Below are positions 51,300 to 62,474 of a DNA stretch of 64,000 bases, piece after piece; position 1 is the first letter of the stretch, and each line of letters starts with the position of its first letter. The notes under the pieces are model-generated. The model searched no databases and had not been told where the DNA came from. It was given only the letters and a program-made list of their open reading frames with translations. The stretch lies in assembly GCF_900496995.4 (NCBI RefSeq), contig NC_044009.1, positions 11,626,001 through 11,690,000 of the forward strand, written 5' to 3'. The position numbers and the translations under genes are program-made. Origin of the DNA: Aquila chrysaetos chrysaetos. Taxonomy: Eukaryota > Chordata > Aves > Accipitriformes > Accipitridae.

Positions 51300-52325
51300 A
51301 CAGGAAAGTGCATGGTGGCAGGGACCTTTGGGGCTGGACATGCCCTGCATCCAACCTGTCCTGGAAGACTTGCAGGGATGGGGCATCCACAGCCTCTCTG
51401 GGCAACCTCTTCCAGTGCCTCACCACCCTCACAGTGAAGAACTTCTTCCTTACATCTAATCTAAATCTACCCTCTTTCAGTTTAAAGCCATTAACCCTTG
51501 TCCTATCACTACATGCCCTTGTAAAAAGTCCCTCTCCGGCTTTCCTGTAGGCCCCCTTTAGGGACTGGAAGGCTGCTGTAAGGTCTCCCTGGAGCCTTCT
51601 CTTCTCCGGGCTGAACAACCCCAACTCTCTCAGCCTGTCCTCATAGGAAAGGTTCTCCAGCCCCCTGATCATCTTCATGGCCCTCCTCTGGACTTGCTCC
51701 AACAGTCTTTCTTATGTTGGGGGCCCCAGAGCTAAACGCAGTACTCCAGGTGGGGTCTCATAAGCGCAGAGTAGAGGGGGAGAATCACCTCCCTCAACCT
51801 GCTGTCATGCTTCTTTTGATGCAGCCCAAGATACAGTTGGCTTTCTGGGCTGCAAACACACATTACCGGGTCATGCTGAGCTTCCCGTCAACCAACAGCC
51901 CCCAGTCCTTCTCTGCAGGGCTGCTCTCAATCCACTCGTCGTCCAGCCTGTATTTGTGCTTGCGATTGCCTCGATCCATGTGCAGGACCTTGCACTTGGC
52001 CTTGTTGAACTTCATGAGATTTCCACGGGCCCACCTCTCAAGCCTGTTGAGATCCCTCTGGACGGCATCCCTTCCCTCCAGCATGTCGACCGCACCACAC
52101 AGCGTAGTGTAGTTGGCAAACTTGCTGCGGGTGCACTCAATCCCACTTTCACCGACAAAGATGTTAAACAGTGCCGGTCCCAATACCAACCCCTGAGGAA
52201 CGTCGCTCGTCACTGGTCTCCACTTGGACATCGAGCTGTTGACCGCAACTCTTTGAGTGCGACCACCCATCCAATTCCTTATCCACGGAGTGGTCCATCC
52301 GTCAAATCCATGTCTTTCCAATTTA
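51300..52325 (-). mobile_element. CR1 LINE fragment, second of a head-to-tail pair
   Basis: The minus strand reads from [10 protein letters not shown] through [15 protein letters not shown] and [12 protein letters not shown] to a C-terminal block with VVRHWKRLPREAVDAPSLQV. The catalytic FADD is replaced by FANY, so the reverse transcriptase is dead even though both halves keep long open frames. The usual octamer tail is missing: the 3' side reads directly into the neighbouring CR1 near 51285-51300. Similarity ends at about 52325 at the start of a short GC-rich non-CR1 stretch. Confidence 0.9.
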
Positions 52326-52480
52326 GAGCATGTCCCAGCGAGCCCGGCGGTGGGGCAGCCCCGCTCTGCGGCGCGGGAGGGGAAGACCGGGGGGTGCCAC
52401 CACCCGGGCGGGAACAGCGGGGACCCTGCGGGCACCAGCTCCATCCAGCAGTCAAACGCTTCCCCCTAGCGACACAAGAG
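52326..52480. other. Short GC-rich stretch next to CR1
   Basis: About 150 bp of CpG-rich sequence abuts the 5' end of the second CR1. It does not follow the known CR1 text at this point and is not recognised as any gene. It could be the pre-insertion flank or a divergent 5' piece. Confidence 0.4.
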
Positions 52481-54091
52481 CACAAGAGCAAGAGTCTCAC
52501 CGAGGGGGAATTGCAGCAATCATAGGCAAATCTCTCGTTGCATAGGGTGGCATGGGGTTGGTTTGGGGGGTTTTTGCCCTCAGCCGTTACAAATCAGGCT
52601 CTGTAAATGCAGATAACCCTTCTGCCGCCCAGCTTCGTGATGTTGTGCAGTTGCCCTGTGGACCGGCGGGTGCTTGAAGTGAAAAGGTCCACCTTCTGAG
52701 GAGGATGCGGTTGGGGGGTTTAATCCGTTCCCCTTCTTGAATGCCTGGGCTGGGTTGATCTCTGCTTGCAGAGGGGCAGTCAGACCCAAATAACAGCCTC
52801 CTGCAGTCACCCACAGCCTTGACTGATGGAGCCCCGGCATCCGTTGGTAGGTGACATGTTGCTCCCATGTTCCCATTCCCAAGGTGGGAACCCTACTGGT
52901 TGCAGTGGGTTCAGTCCCCCTCCCTCCCCTTGGCTGCATGGAGTTAAGCAGAAGAATAAGCAGAAGCAACGTAAGGAGCCAGGAAGCTGAGAGGTCGCTG
53001 GCTTTCCCGGGGCACTGGAGAGAGCAATGCTGAGCACATGTGGCATAGCCCACCCGGCCGACTCTTCATGCCCAGGACAGCCAAGATGGGTTGGGGACCG
53101 ATGGGGACAGGAGAGCTTTGCAGCAGCAAAAATGTGCAAACGCCACAAGGAGGAGCCGACAAACAAGATGGTTTGGGTGCTCTGGGTGCTGCCAGTGTGG
53201 TCGCTTGCTCCCAGGGGACAAGACAGCTTAACTCCCTTCCCCTCCACAGCACGTGTGGGTCCTTTTCTGCTCTTCACTACTCAAATCCTTGCTGATTTAC
53301 ACCCTAGTTGTGGTTACCAGGGAGCCTCACAGGCCAACCCCTCTTAGGGTGAAAAAGCTGCTGCCTTTTTCAGCAGGTCAACTCACATCGCTTTTCTTTT
53401 TGATTTTGCATACTAGCTTTTTGTTTTTACTGACCAAATGCCTGAATAAAAGCATCCCAGAGCCAAACTGCATTTTGAATGGATAGAGCATGGAAACGCA
53501 CGCTTCCCGAGGCAATGGTGTACACTTGGATTAGACTTGAAATCTGTTGGGAAGGAAAGGGGTGGGAAGGGGCAGCACTTTGCCAGACCACAGCCCCTAG
53601 TGCCACCAGGCATGAGAGACTCCTTTGAGTCCCCGAAATCCAAAAGCAAGGCTTGTCTCTGGGCTATCACCAGGTGGCCCTAGAAAACAGCTTTTGCCAG
53701 TCTTGCTGAACCTTCCCTGGCTGATTAAATCAGATTGTTTTTATTTTATTGGCTTTGGTTTTCTGAAAAACAGGCCAGAGGCCAAGGTCATCTGCAATCA
53801 TCCCTCTTCACCAGCATCTCTGGGAGCTCCTTTTGGCCCTGACCCCCTTGGACTGGTTTTGGCTCCACTGCCAAGCAGTCAGTACAGGGGGATGCTTCTG
53901 TGCCACAGGGTATTTGTTTGGTATCAAATAGGCCTCCTTCGCAGGACTGTGCAGATGGAGGAGGCATTCCTTGGCTCAGCTGCTACATCTGTAGCAGGGA
54001 GAGCAAGATGCCAGCACTGTGACTGTCACATAGGTACCCACCCCTGCTGTCTACCTGGCAACTGGAGAGCATCCCAATGGAGAATTCATGT

Positions 54092-54127
54092 AAGGGAGGC
54101 ATTGATTACAAGGGAGGCATTGATTTG
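54092..54127 (+). repeat. 18-bp tandem duplication
   Basis: AAGGGAGGCATTGATTAC is repeated immediately as AAGGGAGGCATTGATTTG. Confidence 0.9.
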
Positions 54128-55777
54128 CGAGCCCTTCACTTGCCAGTAAGCACAAGCATGCACCCCAGGGGCTATCACCCTCCTTCGGAAATAACACAGC
54201 ACTATGGGAAAAGCAATCCGAAACTGTGCAGTTAAAGAAGCAGTTTGCCTGGGGGTAGGTTATGCATACAAGACCATGTATTTTAGATGACCTCAGGAAG
54301 GGAAAAGCAGATAACAAATGCCACATGCTGGCAGCGGCTGTTTTGCAGCCTCGCTGTGCACTGACCCTGGTGCAGCTGGAGCCTGAGCCTGGGGCCAGGA
54401 TGGTTTGGTGGCTGAGCAGTGCTCTGGGATGGAGGTGCTCTGGATTAATTTCTGCCACAAAGAGCCCCTGCATCAGCCTCGGCTTCGTCTTTCTGTGTTG
54501 ACAGGCTCCACCTGTGAAGCTCAAGCAGGGGAAGATGCTTCCTTGTTCATCTGATGGGAGGTCCCGTGCCCGTCCCTTGCCTGGCACCAGGACGATGAAT
54601 TGCTGGCTATCCAAGATGCCTTAAAAAATTCCTGCCCCAGCACTTAATCCACTTCACCAGCCAGCTAGAGGAATTTATGTTAGTAAATATGAAAGGCCAA
54701 AAGAGGGCAGCTTTTAGCTCAGATTCCTTCCCCAGCCCAGCAAACATAGGTACTGATGGGAGCAGAAATGTGCAGCCAAGACCAGGACACCAGCAGCACC
54801 AGGCCTTGGCATGCACAGCTCTGAGCCACAGGGTTTCTCCCAGCTGCTGGCTACTGAATCTCACAAGCATCAGCATGGACCTGCAATGGTTTGACTGAAA
54901 AGCCCCAAACCAGACTCCTTCCCAGGCCATGCCCCCTGTGGTGACCTTCCCAAGGTTGATTTGTTCTTTGTGCTCATCTCCCAACTCGCTTGCCTTCCTT
55001 CCCTGGGGCGGGGGACATTGTCCTGCAAGAAATTGCCCAGCGGCTGATAAGCATCGCTTGGGCTGTAATTCCAGACTGGTGATGTGAACACGCAGCTCCA
55101 GCCCCATTTCTACACTTCATTACATGGCCCGGACCCCGCTTGATTGAATTACAGCTTCGCTGCATCAAGCTGCCTCTTGGATTGGCAGGCAGGTAATGTT
55201 CAGCGTGATGTGAAATCGCATCAGCGGGGTATCGGTGTCCCTTCATCATTCTGCCTGGAAGATGCTAAGCAGGGCAGTTATTCCCCAGGCCCCAGAGGCT
55301 TGAACTTCCCCAAGTTCACATCTCACCGTGACAGAGGCAATAATCGATGCTGCAGTTACACCTCTGCCTCTCAGAGGAAGGAAGCCAGCAGGGAACAGGC
55401 ATGATTGCCCGGGATGCAGCCTTGAAAATGGGGTGTCCTCTCCCCAGTGCTGCCCACAGTGCCCAGGGGACAGCGGGGATGCTCCCTGTCCCCTGCCACC
55501 CAGCCCTGGACTAACCTCATCCTTCCAAGCTTGAGGCTTTGGTTTATTTAAGCTGCTGGGATTTTGGGGCTGACTGGAGGGGAAGGCTGGTGTGCATTAG
55601 TCAAGTGTGGATTAGTAGCTGAGATCTGACCTCCTACATGATCCTGGTGCATTTTTTTCTCTAAATCGGGCTCCAGCTGACTAAAGTAGCTGTAAACAAC
55701 TGTACACCAGCTAAACACAGGTAAATCAGCTCAGAGCAGGATTTTCCCCTCTGGCCACGGAGCAGCTCCTTTAAGGG

Positions 55778-55797
55778 AAAAAAAAAAAAAAAAAAAA
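55778..55797 (+). repeat. A20 homopolymer
   Basis: 20 consecutive A. No AATAAA lies 10-30 bp before it and no gene-like sequence precedes it, so it does not look like the tail of a processed retrocopy. Confidence 0.9.
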
Positions 55798-57839
55798 GAT
55801 AGGCAGCAAATAAAGTGCTCTGACATTTTGGGGGGCTAAGCAGAAATTTGTGGTGCAAATCACCCTAGGAGGTAATTTGAGATGCTGGCATGCTGCTGGA
55901 GAGCACTGGGTGATTCATGAGCCCTAAATCTCCACCAACCCCGTGCTTTCACTCTCTTTGCCATGCCTGCAGCTCAGTTGGCTCCAAGATTTACTGCCCA
56001 GGGAGTGGGTGCTGGGAAATTGAGGGTTTTTCTAAGCCTCCTGCTTATCACTGGCAGCAAGGCTAATCCACTTTTTTTTTCCTTGAGACAGAGTGTCACG
56101 GAAAAATTATAGGGTGAAATCTGCATCTCTGACTCCTTCCCCAGGCATAACTGCCTGAAGCCTCGGGCAGGAATTTTGCCAGGGTAGGAAGTGGCTGAGA
56201 CCCAGCACTATTTGGGACAGGAATGAGGGAGGGATTTGTGATCATGTGCCTGCAGACAAACCTGAGCCATGCTATACATCATACTTGTGTGTGCTTAACC
56301 CTCCCTGATTCAGCATCCTTCCTCCTATGTGGAAGTGTATTTGCCTTCCTTCGAGTTTCCAGGCTGCCACCATATGGGGTTACACAGCTCCAAACGAGCC
56401 CTTCAAGGCCAAATTTCCTCTCCACCCACAGTGACCAGTTGCAGGGGTGTTCAGTGTGTACGCCAGCGTAAGACACCCTGCCAGGAACAGGTCCAGGTGG
56501 GTCCAGGTATTTTCCCTTCTCCCCCAGTTTTCCCTTGGCTGCACTGAAGAGAGCTGTGCTCTGTATCCAAAACTAACGCAGTGTCCTGGGGTAATGAAAC
56601 CAGCAGAGTTTCAGCCTCCTCTCCTCTGGCCCCAGGATGCTTGTGAGCACAAAAGCAGTCGTTCAGAGCAGTTATTTACCCAGCTGGAAGCCAGGGAGGG
56701 ACGAGGAGTTATTCCCCTCCAGGCACTGCTTGTGCAAAGGGTGCTGGGAATCTGGTATCATGGCTCACCCAGGTGGGAGCTAAGGGTTCCTCCCCCCTTG
56801 CCACCAGCCCAGGAGGGGTCTCACCCACCCCTAGATGTGTCCTTGGCGAAGCAGAGATGAGGGGATGGAGTATCTGTACCCAAATAATATCTCTTTTCCT
56901 CTGGGGTCCCCATGGGTGACTGCCCCAGCTCCAGCTTGGGTTTCCCCAGGGCTTTCTTCCCCTCCTGCAGGAAGGGGTAACTCTGCTTTGCCCAGCAGCC
57001 ACGGCCCCAGGCTGGCCCGGAGGTGCTCAGAGATGAAAGACCAGCGAAACACCCTGCTAGCAATGTCCCTAGCACCCTCCTGAGGGCAGCGGGCAATTTA
57101 GGTGCATGGAGTCCCAGATACAGCAGATAAACCCTAATGCTGCTGAAACCTCAACTCCCAAAATGATCAAAGGAGGACATCCTGCTTTCCTCACTCTCCC
57201 CACACAGGATTTTATTCCAAGCATCCAGGCAGTCAGTCAGGACATCCAAACCAGAGCGCAGATGTTAAGGGAGGAACATCGGTGCTGTTTTGCTTGATCC
57301 CGTGTAAGTCAGCCCCGTGTCCCCTCCCGGTGCCCTCAGCTGCAGCGGTGGGACGCAGCACTCGCCGTGCAAAAATGACGTCTGTCATCTCAGCAACTCA
57401 TGGGAACAAAGGCAGAGAGCTCGCTTCTTTTGTCTCTGCCTGCTCAAGTCAGGCAGATGTTTTGTTCCTCCTGCCGAATTTTATGGATTGTTGGGGGGAG
57501 GGGGCAGTGACAGGCAGAGTTAGGGCTGCATTGCAAGCATAGCACAAAAAGAGCGATTTCTGGTGAAAATCCCAGCCTAACCTGCCAGAAAACCTTTGCG
57601 CTCACCTTGCTTTAACCTGCAAGGCTGTACTTGGTCTGTGTGAGTTTGCAGAGGACATTTCCAGGCAGTTTCATACTCTTTATCCAGCAAAAATCAGTAA
57701 ACTGTGGCATTCTGCTCCAGGATGCTGAGAAGGCTAAAAGCTTGTAAAGCTTCATGGTGGGTTTGTACAAATTCATGGAGGGGAAAAACCCACCCAAAAT
57801 TCTAATACACATCTGCCCTGGTCTTGTGCTCCTCCAACT

Positions 57840-57916
57840 GCCTCCACTCCTAGGGGCTTACAGGCACAATGCTGGGTTAGATGGATTTTGTGCTGCCTTG
57901 GTAAGGCTGTTCTCAC
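57840..57916 (+). mobile_element. Possible ancient L3/CR1-type 3' tail
   Basis: The stretch with GCTGGGTTAGATGGATTTTG, and then CTTGGTAAGGCTGTTCTCA, resembles the conserved 3' end shared by old amniote L3/CR1-like LINEs and their SINEs (GGGCTAGATGGACCTTTGGTCTGACCCAGTA-type, in two parts from memory). The match is short and divergent. Confidence 0.3.
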
Positions 57917-59640
57917 ATCAGCTCCTTTAGAGGAAGATTTTGTTCTTCTTCCTCAGTTTGTGGCTGTTTCACGTTTCCTGGGGATGAGGCTGTAAAGTCG
58001 GCTTTAAGCTGGTCCTTGAAGGAGTTTGCTTGGCCTGAGGAGGCATCTGAGGTCATGAAATGGAGCTGAGCTGCTGTGCTGCAGATGAACGGATTATTTC
58101 TCACTCCTGCATTAGGAGCTCTGTGGATTCAGCCCTTTCTCCGTTACTCTGCTGCTTTTATTCATCCCTCCATCTGCACACCCCTCCATCCTCCATCCAC
58201 CCATTGACCAAGGAGCTCCTGGAGACATCTCTGAGCCACAAGACCTCCTTGGCCCTTGCCCCAAGTGCCTGCGTGCTCAAATGGGCAGGAGCTGGCGGGG
58301 ATGGAGGGCTCCACTCCAAGGGGCACAGACCCTCCCAGCACAGGGTTGAACACCACTGGGTAAGACAAAGCACAGAAAAACACCCAAGCCAGGCCGTCTC
58401 CAGAAACCACTCAAGAAACTGGTAGCAGAGGTGTGAATTGAGCACTTAGAGGGATAATCTAGTGTGAAATATTCAGTATCTGCCTCTCTCTCTCTCATTA
58501 TTCCCCTGTGTCCCTTTGCTCTCCCCCATTAACCCTTTCCGTGGGGGTACCTAGCTGTATGACCCTGCTTCTGCAGCCCTGCAGAATAAAACGCTGCCTT
58601 TCCTGGGAGGAAGGAGTCCCATTAAATCTGTGATGCTCTTTTCCCTCAGAGTTACTATCCAAAAGACTCCTATGGGACTCACAGGCTATTCAGCCCGTAA
58701 TGATCCCGCATTACCTGGCCTCATTAACCAGTGAGTGGGCTGGAAGGTCCTTGGAAAGGAAGAGAGTTCATGAAGGCGGGAAGGAGAGTGACACAAGAAA
58801 AGGATGCTGACCACGACAGGCACGGGTGCACTGACCCCAAAAAGCCTCCCCAAGGGCTTTCCCCCACCGCCAGGGCTGGCAAACAGGGATGAGACTTTCC
58901 TACGTAATATTAACTAGTGCTGCTTCTTCCAGCTCATGCAGGCCCAGGAAAGCCACCACTTGGGCAGAGCTCACCCACGAAACCCTGGTAGAAGAGGGGA
59001 GCAGCCGCCCCTAAGCCGGTTGGAGACTCCAGTCCCGTGCCTTGTCCCACCATCAGCTATTGGAGAGGTGGCTGCCGCAGTTCTGGCTCTCAGCGCAGCC
59101 TTTGGACTGTTCCTGCAGCCCAGGTGTTAGTCATGGGGATGCTAATAATTAGCCTCAGGGATCCCCAAGAACAGGGGCAGCCCTAATTACAGCCCTTGCC
59201 TGTTGACTTTGTTTGGGCTGGTGTCTCTGCTTTTAATGCAGAAACAAAAGGGAGCAAGCGGACTAAGACAAGTGGTGCTATTAAGAAGGAAGGGGCAGGG
59301 GAGGGAGAGAGGATCCTGCATGCTCCGGGAGTTGGGATGCTCTCCGCAAACCGATTTCCCCCCAGTCCAAGTCACCGGCTTTGCCAGAAACCGCTGGCAA
59401 AAGCTGCTGCTCCAAGGTTTCGCTTTGCCTGGGTGATAAAGGGCTAATTGGATGCAGATTAAAAGTCACTATTAGGGATAATCTGTGAGCAGGCCGTGGA
59501 AGCGCGGGAAGCATCCCTCCGTTGTCTCTGGGCACAGCACCGGTGGATGTGTGCGGGCCCTGGCCCTTTGTGTTTCACTCCAAAAAAATGAAAAAAGATA
59601 CTTTGAAGCACAAGATGAGCTGGGGGAAGGGAGATGGGAT

Positions 59641-59659
59641 GGGGGGGGGGGGGGGGGGG
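59641..59659 (+). repeat. G19 homopolymer
   Basis: 19 consecutive G in non-coding sequence about 2.8 kb upstream of ARL4C. A second run lies 180 bp further on. Confidence 0.95.
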
Positions 59660-59779
59660 AGCTGGGAAGAAATAATTGCCATGTCTGAAAACAGTTACTA
59701 TGGCAGCAACAGTCTTCTTGCTGCTGGAGCGAAATGTTGGGGACCAGCGAGCGGTCCCTTTGTCAGAGACTCGCAGACA

Positions 59780-60150
59780 CACATTTAGATGCTAATGCTG
59801 TCTTTAACCTTGGCTGCTTAACCTTCATATGATGGAAGGGGGGGGGGGGGGGGGCAGAAAAAGCAGAGGAGGGGGTGTGTGTGGAAAAGATGGGTTTCCT
59901 CTCCCTAAATTTGCCACTAAATGGACTTGGCAGACTCCTCTCAGCTGCGATTAAGACTGTTATTTCTATGCTTAACATTCAGCAGAGGTCTTAACAGCTT
60001 ATTTATGGATAGCGGGCATTAGCTGCAGCATAATTTACCACTGCAACGCTCCTCTTTATCTCCATCCCCTTGGGATCATCTGATATAAGGCCGTTTTTTA
60101 GAACATCCCCTAGGTTTGATCAGCCTGTCTACCTAATCTTGCCTTTATTT
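59780..60150. promoter_or_regulatory. Candidate proximal regulatory element of ARL4C
   Basis: AT-rich sequence with GCTAATGCTG, GCTGCGATTAAGACTG, CTTATTTATGG and GCATAATTTACC lies about 2.4 kb before ARL4C and is interrupted by a G17 run. It is non-coding and not a recognised repeat. The assignment to ARL4C is by proximity only. Confidence 0.22.
59838..59854 (+). repeat. G17 homopolymer
   Basis: 17 consecutive G, followed by AG-rich sequence and a short GT run. Confidence 0.95.
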
Positions 60151-62133
60151 ATAACTCACAATCAATGCTGGGGTGAAAAAAGGAGGGGCGCAGAGGCGGG
60201 AAGTGTCTCCTTTGGACTTTGGCTGTTGGGGGAAAGGAAATTTTGCCAGCCTGTTTAGAAAAGTAAGCCTTTCAACTCGAGGCTCGAAGCTGTCTTCAGC
60301 AGTGAGGACGAAGGAGGAGGGAGGGAAAGGGTTGGAAGTGATGGAGAGGGGGAATTCCCTGGGGAGTGCTGCCCTGCCACAACACCCAAGGCTGAAACAG
60401 CATCTCCTGCACTGGACCCGGCACTCCTCACAGCCCAAAGGTAAATTCCTAAAACACAAACCTACTGCACACAGGTTAACCACTAATTCTGGGGGCAGCC
60501 TGGGTTGCACTTGCCTTGGGATTATCCTGCACAGCAGCGTTTAAGAAAGCTTTTGCTGGAGCAATTCAGGCAGAAGCGAAGAGAGCGGTGCCAGATCTGC
60601 TGGTGACTCCACTCATGGATATGACCCTTTTCTTCTATTTCTGGCATTTTTTTTTCTTTCATGCTCCAGCTCCTGGAGTCAGGTGATCACTCACAGCTTT
60701 CTCTACTTGCTTTCATTACCTTTACGTGGTTGCGGAGAAAAGCCTGAACTCATGCCAGCTCAAACGCCAGCTAATGAGGACAACCCCAGTGCACAACAGG
60801 TTTTCATTTTCCAGCCTGTGCAACGCCTGTGCCTTGCTTTTTGAACGGCTGTGCAGAGCGTGGAGGCGATGCCACCTCACATGTGCCAAGGACCGTTTCT
60901 CCCAGCTGCACGCTGGTGGGGATGCAGCTCCCTGCACTTTTCACGCTGTCACCACATGATGATTTCCATCAAAACTGCGCCCAGTGTCACCTCCAGAGAC
61001 CGTCACAGCGAGCTGCCTGTATTTTTAATGATGGCATGTGTTAGCAGGTAGTCTTATCTCTATGCAAAGCCACAACACACATCCTTGGGATGAAATATGA
61101 ATATGAGAAATGATCCCACTCCAGCCTGACAATCCTCACTGCACGCTGCGTGGTGAAAGCATCTTAAATTAAAAGCAGTATCTGTCTTCTGCAGCACACT
61201 TCTTTCTCCGGGGCTTTCTAGTTAAGCTGTCAGATACAGTTGATATTTATTTTACAAATGCTGTAAAAGTGGGATGGGTAATATCGTAGGAACAACCCTG
61301 CTGCTGCTCTTCGGCTCGGGAGCAATACCAGAAATAAATGCAACAGCAAAGAGCAGGGCAGGCCTTCCCCAGAGCATGCAGTGGGGGTGGCTTCCCTGTC
61401 CCCACACTGGCCTCGAAGGGGCTTCCAGGAGGAGTAGCTGGGCCAGCAGCTACATGGCTTGGGGCACTGAGCTGTGCTGGGCCCTGGGGGGCTGGCTGGC
61501 CACAAGGACCTCAGGGGTTTTAACATGGGTTGAGGGCATTGACAGCTTTGACAAAGTATGAGATGCAAAATGCATTAACAGCAGCGGTTAGCCTGTCCCC
61601 CCCCACCTCGCCCTGGATTCAGCGCAGGTGAGGTTTTCCGTTCCCTGCATCTCTCGGCTTTGGGAGACTGTGCGAGCCCCTGGGGGATGCAGATGCTCCG
61701 TGTCCCAGCACCAGGCTGGGGGGGTGATGACTCCGGAGCTCTAGTCGCCAGCGCAGGCTCTGCTTTTGCGGGAGCAGAGCATCGATCTCCCGCTTTCCGG
61801 GCTTAGCTCGTCACCGGTCCCAGTCGTCCCCGCAGAGCTGTGCCTGAACCACTTTTGCAACACCCCCCCCCCCCCGATTCCCTCAGCCGGGGATGACACA
61901 TGGTGCAGCAGAAGGTCCCTCCTCGTGTCTCACGCGCAATGAATGATGCTTCGGCTTGGTACTATTTTAAGGGTTTTTTTTATGATTTCTGTGGTCGGTG
62001 ACGATGCAAAGCGTAGGGATAAGCAAGCTTTAAGCACGGGGTGGGGGACACTCGCTCCCAGGCGACCCCCGCGCCGGGGCTGTCCCCGGGCAACGGGGCG
62101 CAGCAAGTCAGCCCCCCCCCCCGCCCCTCCGGC

Positions 62134-62209
62134 GGTGCAGGCAGGAGAAAGGCCGGGCAGGTGGGGGTGCAGGCAGGAGAAAGGCCGGGCAGGTGGGGGT
62201 GCAGGCAGG
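62134..62209 (+). repeat. 32-bp tandem repeat, about 2.4 copies, in the ARL4C 5' flank
   Basis: The unit starts GGTGCAGGCAGGAGAAAG and repeats with period 32 at 62134, 62166 and 62198. The third copy is partial and runs into a G-rich stretch. The first two copies look identical, which suggests recent expansion or a variable-number repeat. Confidence 0.9.
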
Positions 62210-62387
62210 GCGGGGGGGGGCGGGCGGAGCCGGCGGAAGGCGGCGGCGCGGCCCCTCCTCCCGGGCGGGGCGGTGGCCGGCGGGTCCCGCAGCCCTGCCG
62301 CCGCGTGGAGCCGCGCTGCCTGCTCCCTGCCTGCTGCCTGCCTGCTGCCTGCTCGCTGCCCGCTCCCAGCCCAGCTCGCCGCCGCCG

Positions 62388-62405
62388 CCCCCCCCCCCCC
62401 CCCCC
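62388..62405 (+). repeat. C18 homopolymer after a (GCC)n run
   Basis: A short GCC trinucleotide run (about 62378-62388) passes into 18 consecutive C, about 70 bp before the ARL4C ATG. The G-rich complement could form a quadruplex. The exact length is likely to be unreliable in an assembly. Confidence 0.9.
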
Positions 62406-62436
62406 AGCCGTGCCCCTGCGGGCCGGCGGCGCGGGG

Positions 62437-62454
62437 ATGGGCGCGGGGCTGTGA
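62437..62454 (+). promoter_or_regulatory. Upstream ORF (MGAGL) in front of ARL4C
   Basis: An ATG at 62437 opens a five-codon frame (MGAGL) that ends at TGA 62452-62454, 20 nt before the ARL4C ATG. The context is favourable, with G at -3 and G at +4. If the transcript starts upstream of it, this uORF could lower or condition translation of ARL4C. This depends on the unmapped transcription start. Confidence 0.4.
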
Positions 62455-62474
62455 GGGCGGCGTGAGCCGTGGCC

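Larger units (their letters stand above)
52481..57839. other. Intergenic sequence without a supportable gene
   Basis: No recognisable exon. The stretch contains the 18-bp tandem duplication at 54.09 kb and the A20 tract at 55.78 kb. Open frames of up to 187 codons overlap in several frames and carry no family signature. Confidence 0.5.
57917..61599. other. Intergenic 5' flank of ARL4C
   Basis: No supportable coding exon. The stretch contains a (CT)7-type run at about 58484-58496, the two G runs near 59.65 and 59.84 kb, and an AT-richer block at 59.86-60.15 kb. GC content rises towards the ARL4C CpG island. Confidence 0.5.
61600..62474 (+). promoter_or_regulatory. ARL4C: ARL4C CpG island, promoter and 5' UTR region
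   Basis: This is a strongly GC- and CpG-rich block that runs into the ARL4C start codon. It contains adjacent GC boxes (GGGCGGGGCGG at about 62263-62273), C runs at 61863-61875, 62112-62122 and 62388-62405, a 32-bp tandem repeat at 62134-62209, and a CTGC-rich stretch at about 62317-62360. An AT-rich gap near 61960-61990 (TATTTTAA followed by a T run) is the only TATA-like sequence, but it is about 500 bp from the ATG, so a dispersed CpG-island promoter is more likely. The transcription start cannot be placed by eye, so promoter and 5' UTR are not separated here. Confidence 0.7.

Noticed and set aside
55778..55797. A20 tract as the tail of a processed pseudogene
   Set aside because: No poly(A) signal or gene-like sequence precedes it. 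Birds rarely form poly(A)-primed retrocopies.
62469..62474. GTG two codons upstream as the ARL4C start
   Set aside because: It would bury the myristoylation Gly2. The ATG at 62475 has a strong context and gives the standard 192-residue protein.
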